A stretch of DNA of 64,000 nucleotides, from contig NZ_KZ987724.1 of assembly GCF_003614185.1 (NCBI RefSeq), forward strand, positions 954,771-1,018,770. Direction: 5' to 3'. Origin of the DNA: Paenibacillus aceti (GTDB lineage: Bacteria; Bacillota; Bacilli; Paenibacillales; Paenibacillaceae). The translations under genes and the position numbers were made by a program. The notes beneath the pieces are model-generated. The model was given only the letters and a program-made list of their open reading frames with translations. It was not told where the DNA came from and made no database searches. Below are positions 8,990-16,082 of this stretch, in pieces. Numbering within the stretch: position 1 is the first letter of the stretch; the number at the start of each line of letters is the position of its first letter.

Positions 8990-9847
8990 ATGTCGTATCG
9001 ACAGCTAAAATGGATGATCCTGATCGTCCCGACGCTGCTGATCGGGATTTGGGAGTATGTGAGGCATCAATTTCTCATGCCTTATTTATCGATGGATGCG
9101 GGTAATTATTTAACACCGGTGCTGCTGTTCATGATCAGTGTGACCTTGCAATATAAATGGTTCCGCAAGCTGGAGAGCATGCAAGAGGAGCTGCAGAAGG
9201 AGCGTGCTCACAAGGCGAGCTGGGAGGAACGGGAACAATTGGCGAGAGAGCTGCATGATGGTATAGCTCAATCGCTATTTCTATTGTCGGTCAAGGTGGA
9301 TCGAGCCGAGAAAAGACAGCGCTCCAGCGGCGAGGCAGCTAATTTGGACGAGCTAAGGGGAGCGATTCAGGACGTCAACCGCTACGTCAGACAAGCGATA
9401 TCTGATTTGAAGCTGCCGCCGGATATCGATGCAGAGGGAAATTGGCTCTCCTTTACAGAGCGGATTCAACAAATTGCGGATGAGTATCAGCTGGGGCTGC
9501 ATCTGGACTGGACGCTGGCGGAAGAGCAGTGGTCAGCGAAGGAGCAGCTGGAGCTGCTCGCCTGTATCCGTGAAGCGATCGTTAATGCGGGCAAGCATGC
9601 CGCGGTTCAGGAAATATTCGTGCAGGGGATGGAGCAAGAGGGAGCTTTTCAGGTGAAAATTACAGACCGGGGCAGCGGTTTTACGGTAGGGGACATATCT
9701 CCTGAGCGCTACGGATTGCGGATTATTAAGCAGCGCGCGGAGAAAATGAAATGGAAGTTAACGATGGAATCGATGTCCGGTGAGACGACGATAACGATTC
9801 AAGGAGGTCATAAGAATGACGAGAACCCGCGTACTGATCGTGGATGA
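8990..9847 (+). CDS. Sensor histidine kinase, NarL-type (HisKA_3)
   Basis: A 285-residue kinase with GGAGGTG before the ATG. Two N-terminal membrane segments (about 8-22 and 40-55), a short coiled linker, then the HisKA_3 phospho-acceptor H89 in LARELHDGIAQS. The ATPase domain shows an N-box (REAIVNAGKHA) and a G-box (DRGSGF, YGLRIIKQRAE). There is no large extracellular sensor, so signals may be sensed within the membrane. The 3' end overlaps the response-regulator gene by 32 bases, meaning coupled translation. Confidence 0.9.
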   Translation: MSYRQLKWMILIVPTLLIGIWEYVRHQFLMPYLSMDAGNYLTPVLLFMISVTLQYKWFRKLESMQEELQKERAHKASWEEREQLARELHDGIAQSLFLLSVKVDRAEKRQRSSGEAANLDELRGAIQDVNRYVRQAISDLKLPPDIDAEGNWLSFTERIQQIADEYQLGLHLDWTLAEEQWSAKEQLELLACIREAIVNAGKHAAVQEIFVQGMEQEGAFQVKITDRGSGFTVGDISPERYGLRIIKQRAEKMKWKLTMESMSGETTITIQGGHKNDENPRTDRG

Positions 9848-10454
9848 TCATCCCCATGCCCGCGAGGCGATCGGCGATATTCTCTCGGAGGATGAGAGCT
9901 TTGAAATTATCGGATTTGCTGAGAGCGGGGAGGAGGCTGTCCTGCAGACGGAAATGTGGATGCCGGATCTGATTCTGCTCGATATTCACTTGCCGGGCCA
10001 GGACGGGCTGGAGACAACCCGAGAAATTAAGCTCAAGTTCCCTTATGTCAAAATCGTACTCGTGACGGTCTCCGATAATGTAGCCTATCTGTTCGAGGCC
10101 TTGAAGCAGGGGGCACAGGGGTATTTGCTGAAGAATCTTGAACCGGGCATTTGGCTGGAATACCTTCGCGCGGTAGCCAGTGAGGAAGCGCCGATGACGA
10201 GTGAGCTTGCTATGCGCATTTTACAGGAATTTTCGCTGCAGAAGCCGAACCGGACTGCCCAGCATCCGCTAACGAACCGCGAGCGTGAAATATTGGACCT
10301 GGTGGCCAAAGGGATGACGAACCGCGAGATTGCCAAGGATCTCGATATTTCCGATCAAACGGTGAAGAACCATCTGAAGAATATTATGCACAAGCTGCAT
10401 TTGGAGAATCGGGTCCAGCTGACGCGCTATGCGATGGAGCAGGGCTGGATTTAG
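9816..10454 (+). CDS. Response regulator, NarL/LuxR family
   Basis: A 212-residue regulator with a receiver domain (VDD at 9-11, phospho-acceptor D56 in LILLDIHLPG, Lys in GYLLKN) and a C-terminal LuxR-type helix-turn-helix (LTNREREILDLVAKGMTNRE and ISDQTVKNHLKNI). RBS AAGGAGG lies inside the kinase gene. Cognate partner of the overlapping kinase. Targets are not evident here. Confidence 0.92.
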   Translation: MTRTRVLIVDDHPHAREAIGDILSEDESFEIIGFAESGEEAVLQTEMWMPDLILLDIHLPGQDGLETTREIKLKFPYVKIVLVTVSDNVAYLFEALKQGAQGYLLKNLEPGIWLEYLRAVASEEAPMTSELAMRILQEFSLQKPNRTAQHPLTNREREILDLVAKGMTNREIAKDLDISDQTVKNHLKNIMHKLHLENRVQLTRYAMEQGWI

Positions 10455-10475
10455 TGCAGGTCTGTTACATCCCAC

Positions 10476-10501
10476 TGATGGGATGTTCGCGTGAATCAAT
10501 T
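10476..10501. repeat. 26-nt direct repeat, copy 1
   Basis: TGATGGGATGTTCGCG continuing with TGAATCAATT. The second copy at 14587-14612 has two mismatches. A following block starting TTGTATTCTT (10649) also matches 14611 onward, giving the membrane-protein genes at 10721 and 14713 related leaders. Confidence 0.6.
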
Positions 10502-10508
10502 TTAAGAT

Positions 10509-10541
10509 GCTTTCGCCATTGGAATTGGCGAAGGCTTTTTG
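10509..10541 (+). terminator. Terminator of the NarL-type two-component operon
   Basis: GCTTTCGCCA pairs with TGGCGAAGGC around a short AT loop, followed by TTTTT. Confidence 0.8.
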
Positions 10542-10720
10542 TTTGAAAGTAAAAGAATACCGTTCGTCATATTTTTCCATTTCATAGTATAATAGAGCAT
10601 AATCTTTAGGTGCGATTTGAGTTCCAGTTTGTTCGTTTATTTATTTAATTGTATTCTTTAGATTAATGAACTTCATCAACATTACGTTATAGGAAATTGC
10701 AGAAATACAAGGGGGATAAC

Positions 10721-11455
10721 ATGGAGAGCGAGATGAATAATACAGTTACTTCAGACGTAGAAACTGTAAATGTTAAGAATAATGGAGATGTAACGTTATT
10801 CGAACTAGCTTATATCAATTCAAGAATAGCTAAGCTAAATCATGAGAAAATATCTGATAAGCAAACAGTCACTGCCTTAAGAGCGTTATTTGCCATAATC
10901 ACCTTGATTGGGTTTTTAATCATTATAAAAGTAATTGATACTTACTTATATATCGGTATCATTATTACTGTTTTTGGAGGAGTTATCTTCTTAGCAAGTT
11001 TCACAGATGCGAAACAAAGTAAAATCAAAGCTGAAATAGAAGGCTTGAATATGCAAAAAAAGTTACTTGAAAATAGTTCCGGTAATAATACCAATAGATA
11101 TTTTGATAGCTTAGTAAGCATAAATTTAAGAAATCTTGAGGAATATTATGATTTGGTGAAAATCAGTAATAAAAAATCTTTTTATGCATCATTAACCATG
11201 AGCACTTTTGGAGTTTTAATTATAGCTGGGGGCCTCATTGTTTCTTACTTTATGGATGAATTTAAAGACATATCTTATATTGCTACTGCTGCTGGCCTGT
11301 TAGTAGAAATTATATCGGGGCTAATGTTTTATCTCTACAGTAAAACTGTACTACAACTTAAGGAATACCACGATAGCTTAATTGATGTTCAAAATGTTCT
11401 ACTTTCTTTTAAGTTGAGTGTTTTGCATAATTCCGTTTCAGAGAAGAAGCGATAG
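10721..11455 (+). CDS. Four-helix membrane protein, TRADD-N-associated TM domain-like
   Basis: A 244-residue protein from ATG 10721 with GGGGGATAAC upstream; an in-frame TTG at 10697 has no ribosome site. Two hairpins of membrane segments are visible: about 52-90 (LFAIITLIGFLIIIKVI; YIGIIITVFGGVIFLASF) and about 160-205. Between them is YFDSLVSINLRNLEEYYDLV and at the end LQLKEYHDSLIDVQNVLLSFKL. This pattern resembles the TRADD-N-associated two-transmembrane domain reported beside conflict-type proteins, but that is from memory and unverified. The gene is AT-rich compared with the housekeeping genes to its left. Confidence 0.6.
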   Translation: MESEMNNTVTSDVETVNVKNNGDVTLFELAYINSRIAKLNHEKISDKQTVTALRALFAIITLIGFLIIIKVIDTYLYIGIIITVFGGVIFLASFTDAKQSKIKAEIEGLNMQKKLLENSSGNNTNRYFDSLVSINLRNLEEYYDLVKISNKKSFYASLTMSTFGVLIIAGGLIVSYFMDEFKDISYIATAAGLLVEIISGLMFYLYSKTVLQLKEYHDSLIDVQNVLLSFKLSVLHNSVSEKKR

Positions 11456-11518
11456 CATATTCACTGTCGTTAAGGGGTAATTTTCGAAAATGGTATTATA
11501 TGGGTGAAGAAAAGGGCA

Positions 11519-12801
11519 GACTTGCAGAATTTTAGAACAGCTCGTTTTTTAAGCGGCAGCCCGTTTTGAATGATGAGAAACGGCGAGCGCAGATGCAAGC
11601 AGAACAATGGCATTCAAATACTGGTGAGTTGTGACTTTCTGAATGCCCCGGACATGTGCGGCGTCTGCCGTCAAATAGGTTTTCAATCGGGAGTTGCAGC
11701 GTTCTACGCTGGTTCGTTCATTGTAAAGTTCCTTCCAACGCTTTGTATCCCGATGAGGGATGCTGTATCGCCGGAGATCATCCTTCGCATTTACTTTGAC
11801 GACCATTCCATAGTTTGAAGACGAGCAGGCAGCCATGCCAAGCGGACAGTCGACTTTACCCGTGGCATGCGGGCAGCGAAATTTATGCATATCGCCGTCA
11901 ACTCCCCAGTATGTCATCGCATAACCCATGGAACAGCACGGTGTTCCGTTCGAGGTCATGCCAGCAGGCGGTTCCTTCTCCCCCCGCAGATTAAGGGGAA
12001 TGATGGCTTGTGCCTTGACGTTGCGGGCGGCCTCATAAACTTTCATTTGGTCGTAGCCCGCATCGAGTATGAAAAATCGTGTGCTCGTCCTGGACGCTGT
12101 TTTCTCGATCAGGCCCGGCGCCATTTCTCCATCATTGACATGCGCCGGCGTTACTTCCAAGGCGATCGGCAATTCACTTTTCGTATCGACCGCCAGATGA
12201 ATTTTGTAACCAAACCATGTGATTTTATTGCCGAAGGAATCAATTTTTGCGCCCCAGTTCGCATTACCCGTTTGCTCGCTTTTGCGTTTGGGCTGCTTTT
12301 TCTCGTAAGCGCGGAGAGCGGCGCTGTCTATGGCGACGTTACTGCCTTCTATGATACCTTCCTGCTGACAGCGTGTGACCAAATCCTCAAAAAGCCGTTT
12401 TGCCAAGTCCTTTCTCGTCAGTTCTGAGAAAACTCGGCTTAATGTGGATATGGAAGGAGCTTCTCGATCCAGCGGAAGACCACACTGATAACGAAACCGG
12501 AGATCCGTATCCAAACGCTTATGCAACCCTGAAAAGGTACTTATTCCTTCAAGCGGCGCAGCCAAGAGTGCTCGTAGAATACCTTGTCTGCAGTATCCCT
12601 CAGCGCCTCGGGGTGAACGGCTTCTCAGTTCCTTGGCATACGGTCTCAGATCGAGAGAACTGAAGAAGATCGGCAATCTCTCCTTGGGTTGAATTTTTAA
12701 AAGTTCTTCGAAGGAAAACAGACATTCTTGGAGAATATACAAAGTGACTTCCTCCATCCTTGAGGTTTTTGGGTTTGGTCACTTGAAAACTTCTCCAAGT
12801 T
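11519..12801 (-). mobile_element. Insertion sequence with DUF772/DDE transposase
   Basis: Ends are set by imperfect inverted repeats: GACTTGCAGAATTTT at 11519-11533 and its counterpart AACTTGGAGAAGTTTT read inward from about 12801. Size about 1.28 kb with one transposase gene. No convincing target duplication was found. It sits immediately before the gene at 12821. Confidence 0.7.
11549..12757 (-). CDS. IS transposase (IS5/IS1182-like, DUF772 plus DDE domain)
   Basis: A 402-residue transposase that appears intact. N-terminal DUF772-type region (SRSPRGAEGYCRQGILRALL; REAPSISTLSRVFSEL), DDE core with first Asp in SNVAIDSAALRAY, second in FFILDAGYDQMKVY, and Glu in NERTSVERCNSRLKTYL. A Cys/His-rich insert lies between the last two. 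It catalyses cut-and-paste movement of the surrounding element. Family placement between IS5 and IS1182 is uncertain. Confidence 0.85.
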   Translation of the reverse strand: MEEVTLYILQECLFSFEELLKIQPKERLPIFFSSLDLRPYAKELRSRSPRGAEGYCRQGILRALLAAPLEGISTFSGLHKRLDTDLRFRYQCGLPLDREAPSISTLSRVFSELTRKDLAKRLFEDLVTRCQQEGIIEGSNVAIDSAALRAYEKKQPKRKSEQTGNANWGAKIDSFGNKITWFGYKIHLAVDTKSELPIALEVTPAHVNDGEMAPGLIEKTASRTSTRFFILDAGYDQMKVYEAARNVKAQAIIPLNLRGEKEPPAGMTSNGTPCCSMGYAMTYWGVDGDMHKFRCPHATGKVDCPLGMAACSSSNYGMVVKVNAKDDLRRYSIPHRDTKRWKELYNERTSVERCNSRLKTYLTADAAHVRGIQKVTTHQYLNAIVLLASALAVSHHSKRAAA

Positions 12802-12820
12802 GGGGTGAAGTCCCTTTTTT

Positions 12821-13225
12821 ATGTCCGAAAATCCTTACGGCTCAAGGCCTCAGATTACTGCAAAACGCTCAATTAAAATATTAGAAAAAGAAATCGTACG
12901 AAGTAAACCCCCAACCTTTTTAGCTCCCGGTGCTTTTTTAGCGTTATTTATACCAGTTTGGTCACAATATGCTGTATTCTTTTTTAAAGCTTTTGATAGT
13001 ACAAAATTCAATGAATCAACCAGTGTTTTTGTAACTTTTACTGTAGTAGCATTATTTATTTCAGTATGTATAGGAACTTTTAAAGCGATGTTTAGTTTAG
13101 TTGAAGATTTTTTCATGATAGAAATAAATATTAAAAAGAGATTTTTGGAAAAAGTGGAAGATGCGTTGCTCTTTTATAATGATACATGTGTTGATTTAGA
13201 ATACGTTCTTAACAGAAGTAATTAG
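12821..13225 (+). CDS. Unknown two-helix membrane protein
   Basis: A 134-residue protein not recognised as a named family. Two membrane segments at about 35-55 (FLAPGAFLALFIPVWSQYAV) and 70-90, with charged cytoplasmic ends. The start is only about 20 bases outside the IS end and has no clear ribosome site, so the native promoter and leader were probably lost on IS insertion. In-frame stop TGA at 12806 limits extension. AT-rich like its neighbours. Confidence 0.5.
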   Translation: MSENPYGSRPQITAKRSIKILEKEIVRSKPPTFLAPGAFLALFIPVWSQYAVFFFKAFDSTKFNESTSVFVTFTVVALFISVCIGTFKAMFSLVEDFFMIEINIKKRFLEKVEDALLFYNDTCVDLEYVLNRSN

Positions 13226-13399
13226 AATAGTGAAACTACTACTCTTGATTAATTGGAAATATTATTAAGAGAGAGAATAGATGGTTGTTTGAAATAAGAT
13301 GGAAACATAATGCTAGAGTTAATTCGAAAGGGTTCTTTAGGTCGATTTATATGACACGGATCAGGGTTGGAATAATTATCATCTAAGGAGTTTTTTATT

Positions 13400-13710
13400 A
13401 TGAACGAAGAGCAGAAAATTAGAGAACTAAGTTTCGCAATCAAAAAGAGAATCCTACGTCAGGTAATTATAGAAGATATATGGTGAATACTTACAATTAT
13501 ATTTTACAAAATTCCAATGCAGGAAATATGGGTTGGAGCAAAGCAAATACTCGGGAAATGCTAAATTTTGTATATGAAGGAACTCCGGATCATCTGGGCT
13601 ATGAAATGGTGGAGAAATTCAAAAAAACTCTTAGAGATTTAGGATATATTAAGACAGTAAAAGAAGAGAATGAGTGGCGTACTTACATACTCAAAGAATT
13701 GGATTTTTAA
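13400..13710 (+). pseudogene. Small frameshifted gene, winged-helix-like C-terminus
   Basis: ATG 13400 has AAGGAG upstream, but its frame closes after 28 codons. The neighbouring frame continues through ENPTSGNYRRYMVNTYNYI to a stop at 13710. Joining them at the run of five A residues (13442-13446) gives a coherent protein of about 103 residues beginning MNEEQKIRELSFAIKKENPT. One missing A, a sequencing error or slippage explains it. The C-terminal part (VEKFKKTLRDLGYIKTVKEE then WRTYILKELDF) reads like a winged-helix segment. It ends 17 bases before the nuclease-like gene, so they were probably one operon. Confidence 0.6.
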
Positions 13711-13727
13711 CTGTTTTAAGGAGAATT

Positions 13728-14285
13728 ATGAAAAATACAACTATTATATTTGAAAATGCAAATAAAAAATTCTTAAATAATGAAGTGGATTTGATTCTTA
13801 GTGGTGTCTCAGAACGAACATTATGCGGTTCTTTAATGAGATATCTTCAGGAAGAGATTAAAGAAACTAATTATTCGAAATATCATGTGGATGTGGAATA
13901 TAACAGAAACAATGGGAAAGTAAAGACCATTATTGATCAAAACATCGAAGTAATACCTATTAATTGTGATATCATAGTGCATAGCCGTGGCGAGATTCCT
14001 GAACAAAATAATATAATTGCAATAGAAATGAAAAAATCCACAAATAGAAATTCTGAAAAGATAAAGGATAAGAATCGTTTGATAGCTCTAACTAAAGAAA
14101 CGTTCGATGATGTTTGGTCATTTGACGGAACAAATCTTCCTGAGCATGTGTGTAGATATAAATTAGGTATTTATTATGAAGTCAACATTAAAAGAAGTGA
14201 AGTTTATGTTGAGTACTATAAGAAAGGGCGATTGAGTTCTACAAAAATATTTAAGTTAAAGCTTGGGAGCAATCATGACAGGTAA
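13728..14285 (+). CDS. PD-(D/E)XK nuclease-like protein
   Basis: A 185-residue protein from ATG 13728 with AAGGAG upstream; the frame is open further 5' but without a start signal. NCDIIVHSRG followed about 15 residues later by IIAIEMKKS gives the D...ExK spacing of the PD-(D/E)XK nuclease fold, with hydrophobic strands on both sides. Before it comes SERTLCGSLMRYLQEEI and VDVEYNRN. No fused partner domain. It follows the small winged-helix-like gene, and such pairs occur in mobile or defence islands. The nuclease role is inferred from motif spacing only. Confidence 0.55.
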   Translation: MKNTTIIFENANKKFLNNEVDLILSGVSERTLCGSLMRYLQEEIKETNYSKYHVDVEYNRNNGKVKTIIDQNIEVIPINCDIIVHSRGEIPEQNNIIAIEMKKSTNRNSEKIKDKNRLIALTKETFDDVWSFDGTNLPEHVCRYKLGIYYEVNIKRSEVYVEYYKKGRLSSTKIFKLKLGSNHDR

Positions 14286-14398
14286 CCCATACCATATGGA
14301 GGTACTTTGTTTGCTTTACCTGCGCTTTCTCCCACCTTTTTGGGTAAACTAACCCTAAGTAATACTTCACCAAAATCCCACCGAAGAGGTGATGCCCC

Positions 14399-14551
14399 AT
14401 GGCAACTCAAAAGATACCCAATAGATTAGCTAAGGAAAAGTCACCATATTTGCTGCAACACGCACATAATCCGGTGAATTGGTTCCCCTGGTCAGAAGAA
14501 GCTTTTGAAATCGCCAAAACGCGACAACATACCTGTCTTCCTATCTTTTAG
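14399..14551 (+). pseudogene. N-terminal remnant of DUF255 thioredoxin-domain protein (YyaL-like)
   Basis: ATG 14399 has GAGGTGA upstream and encodes [20 protein letters not shown] and [13 protein letters not shown], the highly conserved start of the DUF255/YyaL family (normally about 600-690 residues). Homology stops where IFLSIGYSTCHWC should follow, and the frame closes after 50 codons. The rest of the gene is gone. This looks like the scar of a deletion or insertion at the island edge. Confidence 0.75.
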
Positions 14552-14586
14552 CTACATCTAATTATTGACCTACACGTACCTGTCAT

Positions 14587-14612
14587 TGATGAGATGTTCG
14601 TGTGAATCAATT
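14587..14612. repeat. 26-nt direct repeat, copy 2
   Basis: TGATGAGATGTTCGTG continuing with TGAATCAATT, matching 10476-10501. Here it runs directly into TTGTATTCTT, a block that in copy 1 lies about 145 bases further on. Confidence 0.6.
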
Positions 14613-14712
14613 GTATTCTTATATTTACGAACTTCGTGAATATTACATTATTTGAAAGATCGGCAATTTAAAAGCTTGACTAGAAAATAAATAACAACAA
14701 AGGAATGAATCG

Positions 14713-14991
14713 ATGAAAGTATACTTAATTATCATTCAGGGCTTTTATTTATTGACTTTACTTCCTTGGTTTTTTATTTGGGGATTATCTTTTATGGTAT
14801 TTGATAATGGAATCTCATTTTGGGGTATATCGATAATGATTGTAGTTTCTTTGTATCCTGTTGCTGTTGCAATATGTTCAATCTTGTCTTGGCTATTAAA
14901 GGAAAAGGTAAAATCACTAAATATTTTTCTTATTAGCGCAATTCCATTACTGTGGGTGACCTCTTTGGTGGCAGTAATAATAGGGTATTAG
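14713..14991 (+). CDS. Small three-helix membrane protein, unknown
   Basis: A 92-residue hydrophobic protein with AAAGGAATGA upstream of the ATG. Three membrane segments (about 3-30, 38-62, 70-90). No family recognised. Its leader (14587-14660) is related to the leader of the membrane-protein gene at 10721. Confidence 0.5.
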   Translation: MKVYLIIIQGFYLLTLLPWFFIWGLSFMVFDNGISFWGISIMIVVSLYPVAVAICSILSWLLKEKVKSLNIFLISAIPLLWVTSLVAVIIGY

Positions 14992-15078
14992 TTTTGTTCT
15001 CAATTATACAAGGTACTAAGTTTAGGTGCACACAATGGGGTATTAATTTCTAGAGCTACTATTTCTACAAATTCACTA

Positions 15079-15093
15079 TATGAAAAATTCATA
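15079..15093. promoter_or_regulatory. Candidate operator 1 upstream of RTP homologue
   Basis: TATGAAAAATTCATA is a perfect dyad (TATGAA/TTCATA around AAA). Its 13-nt core recurs at 15201-15213 within the promoter of the RTP-like gene. Confidence 0.5.
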
Positions 15094-15197
15094 ATAGAAA
15101 GATCAAATTCCTCCGCTTACCTTCTATAGCACTTATTCAACATTCCCACCTCTTTAATAACAATCTATTCCGTTTAAAAAGCGTATTAAACCAGCTA

Positions 15198-15226
15198 TTG
15201 TGAAAAATTCATAGCTTAGGTATACT
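15198..15226 (+). promoter_or_regulatory. Promoter of RTP homologue with overlapping operator 2
   Basis: TTGTGA at 15198, a 17-base spacer and TATACT at 15221 form a good sigma-A promoter 24 bases before the ATG. The second copy of the dyad (GTGAAAAATTCATA, 15200-15213) covers the -35 box and spacer, so a bound protein would block transcription. Confidence 0.6.
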
Positions 15227-15250
15227 GGAAACAAAAGGGAGGTGGCGGCC

Positions 15251-15613
15251 ATGGCTTTTATGATCGCTCAACGGGCTTATATCAAGTTATATCTGATTAC
15301 GAAGGTGGAGCAGCGGCGGGGATACGGTTATCAGATGCTGGAGGAAATGAAGGAGGAATTTAAGCCGTTCGGGTATGTTCCTCCGCTGAGTGAGATTTAC
15401 CGCGCATTGCATGAGCTGGTGCAGGAAGGGGTTCTGTATCGGACCAAGCAATTGAAGGGGAATGATCCCAGCGTCGATTTTCAGGAAATCGTGCTGTATC
15501 ATTTTACGGAAGAAGGTCGGGATAAGGCCAAGCTGTACAAGAAGCAGGTGAAGGCGGATCTGGACCGCTGTATCGGCATGCTGCAGAAGGCGGTTCAGGA
15601 CAATTATAACTAG
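15251..15613 (+). CDS. rtp: Replication termination protein (RTP) homologue
   Basis: A 120-residue winged-helix protein. ATG 15251 is chosen because GGGAGGTG lies six bases upstream; GTG 15242 overlaps that site. From memory it aligns along its length with Bacillus subtilis RTP: IAQRAYIKLYLITKVEQRRG, FGYVPPLSEIYRALHELVQEG, EIVLYHF and AKLYKKQVKADLDRCIGML. RTP binds Ter sites as a dimer and stops replication forks with polarity; it also represses its own gene. The two dyads upstream fit autoregulation. Whether this protein arrests forks or is only a repressor cannot be told. Confidence 0.8.
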   Translation: MAFMIAQRAYIKLYLITKVEQRRGYGYQMLEEMKEEFKPFGYVPPLSEIYRALHELVQEGVLYRTKQLKGNDPSVDFQEIVLYHFTEEGRDKAKLYKKQVKADLDRCIGMLQKAVQDNYN

Positions 15614-15739
15614 TTATAGTTAATTCCGATAAGACTACTATTGTATTGTGCTTCTTTGCCATGTAAGATGATAGCTAAGTAATAATTGGATTCAAAAAGG
15701 CCAGCTCTTGAGCTGCTTATTCAAATTTAATATTGTGGG

Positions 15740-15921
15740 GATAGGTGTTCCTAGTCGCATAAATTGGGAGCTTAAAAGGGAAGTCCGGTGTGATACCGGC
15801 GCGGTCCCGCCACTGTAACAGAGAAGTCTGATGCGATGATTGCCACTGATGTGGGTTATATCGGGAAGGCAGCATGAAGACGCAGATTCTGGAGCCAGGA
15901 GACCTGCCTGTTCTGACAACA
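15740..15921 (+). promoter_or_regulatory. Cobalamin (adenosylcobalamin-class) riboswitch
   Basis: Class hallmarks in order: AGCTTAAAAGGGAAGTCCGG, ACCGGCGCGGTCCC, the B12 box GCCACTG (near 15808), a peripheral stem with GGGAAGGC, and AGCCAGGAGACCTGCCTG at the 3' end. It lies upstream of metE, the B12-independent methionine synthase, the usual target. A weak promoter (TTGTAT at 15641, 17 bases, TAAGAT at 15664) may drive it. Bound cobalamin would favour the terminator at 15981 and turn metE off. Confidence 0.95.
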
Positions 15922-15980
15922 CTGCATTACCTACGGGAGGATAGGGAGGTGTTAAAGATTACTGCCATTGTATCTATACA

Positions 15981-16020
15981 GAGGTTCTCTTTAGCATTGC
16001 CTAGAGGGAGCCTCTTTTTA
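15981..16020 (+). terminator. Expression-platform terminator of the cobalamin riboswitch
   Basis: GAGGTTCTCT pairs (with G-U pairs) with AGAGGGAGCCTC, followed by TTTTTATT. It lies between aptamer and metE. Confidence 0.85.
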
Positions 16021-16082
16021 TTACAACTGGTGGAGTCTGAGAACCTGTATCCCGTCAAATATTATTCATGGAGGTTGATGAA

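Noticed and set aside
11502-12810. GGGTGAAG on both sides of the IS as an 8-bp target duplication
   Set aside because: The left copy lies about 10 bases outside the inverted-repeat end while the right copy touches it, so the spacing does not fit a real duplication.
13442-13448. Programmed -1 frameshift site at the A-run in the small gene
   Set aside because: The heptamer is C AAA AAG and not A AAA AAG, and no downstream stem-loop was seen. A simple one-base loss is the plainer reading.
15012-15026. GGTACTAAGTTTAGG as a Bacillus-type Ter site
   Set aside because: It shares only a short core with the remembered Ter consensus and is not repeated. The TGAAAAATTCATA dyads are better candidates.
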